DNA from: Tenrec ecaudatus
Taxonomy: Eukaryota > Chordata > Mammalia > Afrosoricida > Tenrecidae
NCBI RefSeq assembly: GCF_050624435.1
Contig: NC_134538.1
Location: forward strand, 127,826,937 to 127,890,936
Length of the DNA stretch: 64,000 nucleotides
Reading direction: 5' to 3'
Shown here: positions 56,886 to 64,000 of the stretch, piece after piece
How the letters are laid out: each line of letters begins with the position of its first letter
Position numbering within the stretch: the stretch's first letter is position 1
Translations under genes and position numbers: made by a program
The notes under the pieces: generated by a model
Told to the model about the DNA's origin: nothing
The model's input: the letters and a program-made list of their open reading frames with translations, nothing else
Databases searched by the model: none

Positions 56886-57261
56886 ACAACCAACTTTTTC
56901 ACTTTTTTTTTTCCGCAAAGGATGAGCCCAGGTAAGCTCTGATAAACGGCAGCCAATCCCACCAGGTTTTCCATGTCATGCGGGGGAGCTAATTGGAACA
57001 GGTTTTCAAGCCTAATGCTGTGCCTATTTGGAGACAATATGGGCTGTATACTTCTTTTAATTGCTTAGGTTCTTAGAGGAGCAAGCTGCTCAAAGTTGTA
57101 TTTTTGCTAACATACGTATGCTTTTCTTCAAATGTTTTAAATGTTCAACGCCTTCAATATTCAGTTGGTGCCACTTTGTCGACAATTGCCCATTTCACAT
57201 TTATGTGTGATGTGCTTGCATTTCATAAAGGCAGCTAATTTACAGTAAAAAAAAAAAAAAT

Positions 57262-57345
57262 CCCAGCCCTGGAAACCAGGAGCAGTGCTCCTCGTCCTAC
57301 AGGGTCGCTGTGACTGGGAACTGGCTCGATGGCAGTGAAGGTTCC
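57262..57345 (+). mobile_element. AfroSINE 3' half
   Basis: 'CAGTGCTCCTCGTCCTACAG', 'GGTCGCTGTGACTGGGAACT' and 'GGCTCGATGGCAGTGAAGG' are the body and RTE-like tail. Confidence 0.8.
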
Positions 57346-57802
57346 CGAGATTGACTACAGACATCGGTGGTTCAAAGGTAGAACAGAACCAAAGAGAAAT
57401 AAAAAGTCTGGGTGCTCGAGTGGCTGCAGGTAATGATGGGGGGTGGGGGGGGCGCATCTGGGGCCTTTCCTAGGTGCTCACGTTCCGTATTGATTACAAC
57501 GCCAGTTACATGAGTGTGCTCAATCTGTGCAAACTCAACAGACTGTACATGTATGAGACATGGAAACATCTACAGATAGTAAATATGCAAAACAGATGAT
57601 AAAATTAGAATTAATTTTCCTGAGGGTAGGACCTCTGTCTGGCTGGCCACTATATTCCCAGCTATTCATAGGTTTACTCCCAGTAGCTGATTTCTCTGAG
57701 TGGACAGCCTATTCTTTCTTCATAGTCGATTCTTGGTCTGGAAGCTCTGCTGAAACCTGTTCGCTTTGGGTCGCACTCTTCTGGTATCTTAAATACCATA
57801 CC
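57346..57802. other. Unique intergenic DNA
   Basis: No recognised repeat; a G-rich run lies near 57437-57452. Confidence 0.35.
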
Positions 57803-58871
57803 TAGCTTCCAGCATCACACAAGCCACCACAACACGACAAACTGACAGACACGTGGTATACTATAACAAACTGTGGAAAGTCTTGAGAAGAACGGGAATT
57901 CCAGAACACAACACTGGGCCCATGCAGAGCTTGTACAGAGACGAAGAGGCAGCTGTGTGAGCAAATCAAAGGAATAGTGTTTGGTTTAAAATTCAGAAGG
58001 GTGTGCACCAAGGCTGTACCCTTTCACCACACTTATTTAATCTGTACGCCGAGCACCATGTATGTATGCTGAGTAAATCATGAGAGAAGTTGAATTATAT
58101 GATGAATGTGGTACCGGGATCAGAGGGAGGCTTATGAACAACCTGCGCTTGCAGTATGACCCAACCTTGCTTGCTAAAAGTGAGCACTTGTACTTGCCGA
58201 TGGAGCTCAACAATTGCAGACGTCAGTCAGGATTACAACTCACTGTAAAGATGAGCAACATATCCACAATGAGAACAAGAAGTTACACCATATAAATGAA
58301 GCAGTTGTCAAGGATTTCATCTTGCTTGGATCCACAATCAGTGCTCATGCAAGCAGCAGTTAAGAGATCAAACAACACATTGCATGAGCTGAATCTGCTG
58401 CACAGGAGCTCTGCAGAGTGTTGGAAAGTAAGGATGTTACTTTGAGAACGAAACTGCACCTGGCCCAAGCCATAGGATTTCCACTTGCCTCATGTGCATA
58501 TAAGTTAGTTATTGAACAAGGAAAACAAATCAATGCATTTGAATTTGTGGTGCCAGTGAAGAATACCGAAAGTGCCGTGGACTGCCAAAAGAACAAACAA
58601 ATCTGTCTTGGAAGAAGTACTGCCAGAATGCTCTTAGGAACCAGGATGACAGGGCTTGGTGTCATGTGCTTTGGACATGTTGCCAGGAGGGACCAGTCGT
58701 TGGAAGAGGACTTCATGCTTGGTGGAGAGCACCAAAGAGAAAGAGCCTTGACGACATGGATGGACACAGTGGCTGCGTGATGACCTCAAACAGAACGGTG
58801 GCGAGGACGTTTTGTTCTGTTTTACCCAGGGTTGCTGTGAATCAGAACCGACTCAAAAGCAACTACCAACA
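57803..58871 (+). pseudogene. RTE/BovB-type LINE fragment with inactive reverse transcriptase
   Basis: The segment spans the reverse-transcriptase and C-terminal parts of the RTE protein. 'TGGTATACTATAACAAACTG', 'GTGCACCAAGGCTGTACCCT' (QGCTLSP-like block) and 'ACACTTATTTAATCTGTACG' (LFNLY) precede the catalytic region. There the box that should read Y-A-D-D is reduced to a frame giving LQYDPTLLAKSE (about 58152-58186), so the catalytic aspartate pair is lost. A later open frame, 58418-58780, keeps the C-terminal block (TARMLLGTRM...CFGHVARRDQSLEEDFMLG). The element ends in 'GAATCAGAACCGACTCAAAA' plus GCAACTACCAACA. It is truncated at 5' and non-functional. Confidence 0.9.
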
Positions 58872-59878
58872 GGAGCCTGTCCCCAGTGCCACCCCTCATC
58901 TGTCAGTTGTCGTACTGTGGTGGCTTGAGCGTTGCTGTGATGCTGGGTGCTAAGTCACCAGTATTTCAAATGCCATCGGGCGTACCCTGGGTGAAGAGGT
59001 TTCTGTGGAGCTTTCAGACTAGGAAGAAAGAATAAACGGTCCATTTCTGAGGGAGTGGCGACCAAAAACCTCATGAACAGCAGCAGAACAGTGTCTGATA
59101 CAGTACCAGAAGGTGAAGCCTTCACGTTGAAAGATATCCAAAATCCAACGGGGAACAGCTGGCTCCTCCAAGTGGGGTGCAGCTGAGTGACCTGGAGGAG
59201 CTTCATTTCCGGATGGAGCATGCCTCAACGTGAGGAGAAACCGCTTCGAGCATCCAAGAAATCAAGCCAAGTAACGCATTGGCCAAATTACGGAGAAGAC
59301 CTCCCTAAAGTGTTAAAGAGCAAAGGAGCTGCCCTGAAGAATAAGGTGCGCCTGCCCACTGCCTTGCTGTTTACAGCAACCTCACGTGTGTGTGAAAGCG
59401 TGACAATGAATAAGGAAGACTGGAAAGGGGTTCATGCATTCAGGTGCTGGCAATCAATATATATTGTTTTATCATTTTATTGGGGGCTCATACAATTCTT
59501 ATCGCAACCCATACATACATTGTGTCCAGCACAGGCAATCAATATTTTTTAAAAAGCACTGTTGACTGTCAACAGAACAAACTAATCTGGCTCAAGAAGT
59601 ACAACCAGAAAGCTCCTTGGAAGTGGGCATGGCCAGACTTTGTCTCACGTGCTTCCGAGAGGTTACCAGGAGAGGTCTGATCCAGGAAAGGGATATCATC
59701 CTTGGCAAGTTGGCTGGTCAGCGTGAAAGGAGGAAGACCCCTAACAGGGATGGGCTGGCACCGTGGCGGCGACCGTGGGCTCAGCCAGAGCAGCAGCTGA
59801 GAAGACGGCACAGCACTTCCTTCTGTTGAATGCGGAGTCACTATGAGTCGGGACCAACACCTGATAACCACAACACAC
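58872..59878 (+). mobile_element. RTE/BovB-type LINE with intact 5' start and a large internal deletion
   Basis: The copy starts at the RTE 5' end ('GGAGCCTGTCCCCAGTGCCA', 'CATCTGTCAGTTGTCGTACT', 'GTGGTGGCTTGAGCGTTGCT') directly after the tail of the preceding RTE. It continues through the 5' UTR ('AACAGTGTCTGATACAGTAC') to about 59256, where the protein start should be. It then jumps to the C-terminal part ('ACGCATTGGCCAAATTACGG', 'GTGTTAAAGAGCAAAGGAGC', 'AATAAGGTGCGCCTGCCCAC'), so the endonuclease and most of the reverse transcriptase are missing. The 3' end lies near 'GTCACTATGAGTCGGGACCA'. A 73-bp L1 tail with its duplicated target interrupts it at 59461-59545. Confidence 0.88.
59461..59533 (-). 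mobile_element. 73-bp L1-type insertion inside the RTE
   Basis: On the plus strand the insert has the reversed L1 terminus 'ATCATTTTATTGGGGGCTCA' and 'TACAATTCTTATCGCAACCC'. GGCAATCAATAT at 59449-59460 and 59534-59545 is a perfect 12-bp target duplication, and the RTE sequence continues after it. Confidence 0.93.
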
Positions 59879-59885
59879 CCCGAGG

Positions 59886-60056
59886 GCGTCCTGGGGGTGC
59901 AGTGGAGAGGCGCCTGGCTGCGAACTGAAAGATTGGTGGGTTCGCTCCAGCAATTAAAGATGCGGTAGTCTCTTTTTCAGAAAGATTACAGCATTGGCAA
60001 CCCTCTGGGGCAGTTCTACCGAAGCCTATGAGGTCGGGAATGCCGCAATAGCAACA
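59886..60056 (+). mobile_element. AfroSINE abutting the RTE end
   Basis: 'GGCGTCCTGGGGGTGCAGTG', 'GGCTGCGAACTGAAAGATTG', 'AACCCTCTGGGGCAGTTCTA' and 'CCTATGAGGTCGGGAATGCC' cover head to tail. Confidence 0.85.
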
Positions 60057-61539
60057 CTTCTTTGGCTTTGTTTCGTGTTTTCTCTGCCTAGATTAGAACA
60101 GTGACTGGCATAGATTGAGCTGTGCACTCCATACGCATTCATGGAACCAATGCATGCCAGTATCTCTTTAGCGGAAAGACTTCCTGTGGAATTCCACTGG
60201 AGAACTCCTTTGTACACACACAACACACTATCCGCAGATTGTATTTGCGGTCAGCCTATGACACAGGAGACGCACACGTGCACAAAAGCGTCATGCGAGT
60301 GGCTCTCAGAAGGAGCATCACCCCCGCCCAGGTGTGCACGTGCGCAGTCCCTCCTCGGCTGGCTTCGGCTGCCCTCCCTTGCCCACGCTGCCACTGGCGC
60401 CATCACTGTCAAGCCGGCTTTACAGAAGTACCACCAGAGAGGACAACTTCCCCTGCTACAGTGAGACGGATGTGGGGTAAGGACACTGCCCTTCACTCCC
60501 ACAGCCCCTCTACTGCTCTGCAGGAGAGGGCCAGGGGACCGCATCGAGTCCCAATAGCCTCGGTTTGGAACTGAAGGCATTAGATAGCCTGTTGCTGCCC
60601 TTCTCCTTTGGCCTTGAAGTGCGTGGATTGTGTGAAATGTTTAGCAACTTTCCTGCAATAAAGTAGAAAGGAAGTTGAAGGAAGACCAGGAGTCAGTAGG
60701 ATTAAGGATGAAAAGCGACACTTTCCCGGTTTCTTCCCATCCAACACATTGCCTCATTCTAATCATTCTCAAAGCAGTTCTAGGAAGAGCTGATTTCACT
60801 TCAGTTCGAAGTCTTCTGTTTCTCCTAGCAACATGAAAGATCTTTGCACATGCACCATACGTTCCCACATAGCATAGTTAGGGTGTTGGGATCTTACTGA
60901 AACTAGCATCCAACCCCCATAACACGTATGCCGTCCAAACAGAGCCGTAGGCCTCTGAGCCTGAAATAGAAGTGTTTGCTCTTCATCTAAAACAGAAAAG
61001 CGTGCTCGGAAACACGGGGATGCTTGCACTGGGTGGCCGGAGTCCAAATCCTCCGGGGGCACCTAGGAGAAATGTCGGGTGACCTCTTTCTGAAAAGTCA
61101 CGGAGAACCCCAAGGAGCACAGGTCTACTCTGAACCACAGGGGCTCGCCCACCAGGGGTCAGAATGGACGTCACAGGCTCCGTTTTCTGCTAGTCACTGG
61201 GAACACCTCGGCCGCTCTATAGCCATAGGGGGCTGGGTCAGCAAGAGTAGCCCGGGGTCTGTAGTGGAGAGGACTGTGTCAGCAGCCATGTACTTAACTG
61301 CTAGCAGGAGTGAACACACATGTAAAAAAAAACTAAAGGATGAAATACAAGGCTGTGCCATAGAACGATTCTCTGAATAACAACATGCTCACCACTGTGA
61401 GGTCTGCAAGGGCCAGAATGAAATGGGTTTCTCACGGAAGACCCTGGTTTTGAATACTCAACTCGATTTGGTGCTCCCTAAACTAATAATAAGACTCACA
61501 AGGGTCATGTTTTCAGTCTTGGGTCATAAAACACAGGGA
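60057..61539. other. Unique intergenic DNA
   Basis: No repeat family recognised. The patch 60300-60560 is GC-richer and carries chance frames of up to 150 codons (60122-60574, plus) without any recognised domain. Confidence 0.4.
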
Positions 61540-61705
61540 CTATAAAGCTAGTCCGCTCTGCCAGCTTCCCAGCTGTGCAGCGTTGGGAAAGTTATTTGAC
61601 CTCCCTGGGCCTCTGGCGCCTTAATTTTTAAATGGGAATCAAATGAGATAATGCATGCACACCGTGCAGATCCTGGAGCATGGAAAGCTCTCCAAAAAAT
61701 GTTGA
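61540..61705 (+). mobile_element. MIR, well preserved
   Basis: 'CTCTGCCAGCTTCCCAGCTG', 'TGGGAAAGTTATTTGACCTC', 'CCTGGGCCTCTGGCGCCTTA' and 'CAAATGAGATAATGCATGCA' follow the MIR consensus closely from its core to the 3' side. Confidence 0.88.
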
Positions 61706-61711
61706 CTCATA

Positions 61712-61815
61712 GGGAGCTTTCGTGGCCCTCCGGGCAAGTCACTGGGCTGCTAACTGCAAGGTAGGCAGTTTAAATCCGCTGATTGGGTGACAATGGGTTT
61801 GGTTTTTATTTTGAG
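61712..61815 (+). mobile_element. AfroSINE with internal deletion
   Basis: Head 'AGGGAGCTTTCGTGGCCCTC' and 'CACTGGGCTGCTAACTGCAA' followed after the B-box region 'GGCAGTTTAAATCCGCTG' by only the extreme tail 'GACAATGGGTTTGGTTTTTA'. Confidence 0.82.
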
Positions 61816-62353
61816 CGTTAACATAGAAAGCACCCATTGCCTAATTCGATGCCAGCATTCCCAAGTCAAGTTCATTCTTGAGTTCTTTTAATCACAGGGT
61901 ATGGTTTGCACTAAGCAGGTCTCCTCAAAACGGACCAATCAGTAGGTTAGCTTTAGGTAACCTTCCTAGGACCACCTCAGGGGAGCCCCTAGTGTAGAAT
62001 AAACGCCTTCTGCCACATCCCACCCAGTTCCCTCTCCCATTGCCAGAGCCTCAGACAAGACGAAGGCAGTTCCTCCAAGTGTTAACCCTCTGGGACCCGT
62101 AAAGGAAAACAACGGGTCCCTCTCAGCTCTGGGGCGAAAAGGGCAGGAGAGCGGCAGGGTGGAAAAGCTGTGCCACCGCCCGGCGCCCCCTCTTCTGAGC
62201 CGGTTGCTGGGCAGGGCTTTCGGGGAGTGAGGACCCCCGGCCCGCCAGCCTGGAGCTGGGAGAAGGGGGAGACGGCTGGGAGGGGAGGGAGGTGGCCAGC
62301 TCGCCAGACCCCAGGGCAGCTTCTGCTGCCCAAAGTGCACCGCTCTTGGGGCC

Positions 62354-62470
62354 ATGACGATGCCCCCGACCGCGCGTCCTCTGCACACCGGCTGCCCCGA
62401 GCCCCGGGTGACCCGGCCGGCCGGCGAGCAGCCGGAGGACCTGGCGGCTGCGGCGCCCGCCGGGCGGCGC
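62354..62470 (+). CDS. Candidate first coding exon, unidentified gene (speculative)
   Basis: An ATG at 62354 in a fair context (GGGGCCATGA) opens a frame of exactly 39 codons that runs without a stop to a strong splice donor, GCGC/GTGAGT, at 62471 (intron phase 0). The encoded peptide starts MTMPPTARPLHTGCPEP and is rich in Ala, Pro and Arg; I recognise no domain or family. It lies at the upstream side of the CpG island, where a plus-strand first exon would be plausible. No downstream exon is visible within the window. The frame could equally be chance within GC-rich 5' UTR. Confidence 0.2.
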
Positions 62471-63427
62471 GTGAGTGGCCCGGGGCGGGGCCCTGGCAGA
62501 TGGTGCTCGCTGCGAGAAGGATGCTCGCGCGCGCGGGCAGTCCCTCCTGGCTCAACCCCGCGTCCTCTGCGGCCCCGCGGCCAGAGCTCGGCGCCGGGCG
62601 CCTCGGCAGGGAAGGACCCCGGAGCTGAACGCCGGCCTCCGGGGGGCTGGGCGGGGCGCAGGGAGGGCCCCTGCAGAGCCCGCACCTGTGGGGTCAACAA
62701 AGCACCGGCAAAGTGCAGCTGGCCGCGCCGCCTGCGGTGGGTTTGGCTCCTGCGGCCCCATCTCCGACTCCGCTCCCGGGCCGGCCAGTGGCGGCGGGTG
62801 GACGCGCCCGGCCCTTGAACTCCGGCGACGGGCGCAGGTGTGAGCACACCCGAACAAAGCCCACGCCCAGATGTGTCCCCCGGGGACCGGAGCGCGCACT
62901 CGCCGGGGCGCGCCGACCCGGTACCTGCGCTCCTCGCCCCGCCGGACCCCGGCCGCTGCAGCCCGGGTCCCGCCCGTCGGCGCCCGGGGCGCCTCGGAGC
63001 CGCACAGGCAGCCTGTCCGTGCCCGGCCGCCCACGGGGAGCCCTCCGGCAGCGCTGACCGGAGAGCGCGGGGCGGAAACTGAAGTTGGCCACGGTCTCCA
63101 GACGATGGGGGCTGCCCGCCCGCCGCAGCCGGGGACTACGACGTCCCGGCCGAGGCCCCCCCACGCCCCCGGCCGCGCGACCCCCTCCTCCCGGGCGGCG
63201 GCGGCGGTGGCCTGCCGGGGAGAAGGGACTGCGCGACGTCCTTCGCCCCCGTCGCCGGGAGAGCGGGCGCGGCGGTGCCAGCCGGGAGGGAGCGCGGTTC
63301 AGCCCGGGGGCCGCCGTCCCAGGAACCACTCCGCAGCCCCCCGCGTCCCCTCCTCGCTCCCGCCGTCGCCCCCCCACCCTCCCCGCCGGAGCAAGTGTCA
63401 CCGCCAGACGCGCACCCAGCTACTCAC

Positions 63428-63500
63428 GTTCGGGCGCCGCACCCACCGCTCAGCCGCGGCGCCTGGAGGGCCGAATCCGTGGGAGCTCGGCTAGCGGGCG
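63428..63500 (-). other. Candidate non-coding first-exon end with strong donor, minus strand (speculative)
   Basis: Reading the minus strand, the sequence ending CGGCGCCCGAAC is followed at 63427 by GTGAGTAGCTG, a close match to the mammalian 5' splice-site consensus. If used, the exon would extend to higher coordinates; its transcription start is unknown and the upper limit given here is arbitrary. A second minus donor at 63801 (GTTCAG/GTGAGG) could define an alternative exon starting beyond 63802. Confidence 0.25.
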
Positions 63501-64000
63501 CCGCGCTCGCCCCTGGTTGCGCCAGCCCGGCGTCCCCTGGACTGTCCCCCCGCGCCCGCGCCTTGGAGGTTCCGGCTGCGGCGCGCGTCCGCCGGCGACC
63601 CTGGCGAAGCGAGGCTGGCCCCGCGCCGGCGCGCCCCCGCCCGCCGCTCCCGCCTCCCGCTCCCCCCGCCCGGCTCCCGGCTGCTCCTCGCGGCCCCCGC
63701 CCCTTCCACTCCCGGCCAAGTCCCTCCCGGCCCTGAGGCGGCCACGGCGACAGCCCGCGGGTCCAGCTGCCGGTGCCGCGGGGGACTGGGTGGCCCCTCA
63801 CCTGAACGGCAGTGCCACTACCTCCCTCCGTCGCGTGGCAGCGAATGTGTGTAGCGGGGGAAGCGGGTGGGGGAGGGAAGCTGCTCGGCGGGGGCGTTCT
63901 GGGAGGCGAGGATGGCCGGGACTTGGCTACGACAGATATTCCAGAAAAGGGATCGTTTTCCCAGCCTCCTCTCAGGGGTGGCTGTAAGAGGTTTGTGGCC

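Larger units (their letters stand above)
62140..63930. promoter_or_regulatory. Large CpG island, probable promoter and first-exon region
   Basis: About 1.8 kb of very GC-rich, CpG-dense DNA starts abruptly after AT-balanced sequence and has no recognisable repeat. GC boxes include 'CCCGGGGCGGGGCCC' near 62479-62493 and 'GGGCGGGGCGCAGGG' near 62649-62663; 'ACTACGACGTCCC' near 63133-63145 contains a GACGTC core. No TATA box is evident, as usual for CpG-island promoters. Consensus-like splice donors occur on both strands: plus at 62471 (GCGC/GTGAGT), minus at 63427 (GAAC/GTGAGTA) and minus at 63801 (TCAG/GTGAGG). This could be one gene with alternative first exons, or a divergent pair. I cannot identify the gene. 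Long open frames here (up to 300 codons on each strand) are expected by chance because stop codons are rare in GC-rich DNA. Confidence 0.85.

Noticed and set aside
61966..62847. 293-codon open frame, minus strand
   Set aside because: Same reason: GC-rich DNA, low-complexity Arg/Pro/Gly composition, and overlap with other equally long frames.
63085..63987. 300-codon open frame at the right edge, plus strand
   Set aside because: It lies in CpG-island sequence where stop codons are rare; several competing frames of similar length overlap on both strands and none shows a recognisable domain.

Overview
The window is mammalian nuclear DNA, most probably from a tenrec (Echinops telfairi or a close relative; Afrotheria). 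Three repeat families point there. (1) About 28 copies of a tRNA-derived SINE have the AfroSINE layout: a 5' 'CCCTGGTGGC' head, a 'GCTGCTAACC' box, and a tail ending in 'GAGTCRGAATCGACTCGATGGCA'-like sequence that is shared with the 3' end of an RTE/BovB-type LINE. (2) At least ten fragments of that RTE/BovB LINE are present, two of them carrying reverse-transcriptase remnants. (3) Three copies of a hAT element match the SPIN ('Space Invader') transposon as I remember it; tenrec is one of the few mammals reported to carry SPIN. The family and species names come from remembered consensus sequences, not from a search.

No intact protein-coding gene can be supported. From 1 to about 62,000 the window looks intergenic or intronic. 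It is dominated by 5'-truncated copies of one L1-type 3' untranslated region, RTE fragments, AfroSINEs, older MIR, L2 and MER5-like relics, one MaLR-like solo LTR (44,899-45,412), palindromic mariner-like MITEs, and several tandem repeats (16 bp at 6,866-7,071; 36 bp at 22,424-22,519; about 68 bp at 45,851-46,133; 27 bp x2 at 48,024-48,077). The only recognisable gene-derived sequence is a processed pseudogene of ribosomal protein L6 on the minus strand (54,118-54,990), with a lost start codon and a premature stop.

From about 62,140 to 63,930 the base composition changes sharply to a large CpG island, with GC boxes and good 5' splice donors on both strands (plus at 62,471; minus at 63,427 and 63,801). 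This is almost certainly the promoter region of a gene, perhaps a divergent pair, whose body lies partly outside the window. I cannot name the gene. The stretch 48,980-52,590 is nearly free of recognisable repeats and is the best candidate for conserved non-coding (enhancer-like) DNA.

The notable features are structural records of transposition. A fresh L1 tail lies inside a mariner-like MITE that lies inside an old L2 (32,465-33,860). SPIN copies are nested in AfroSINEs, one with an 8-bp target duplication. Two L1 copies have a doubled 3' terminus. Two RTE copies abut head-to-tail, the second beginning exactly at a 5' end and internally deleted. Two L1 insertions of only 57 and 73 bp have clean target-site duplications. 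I found no new gene system.
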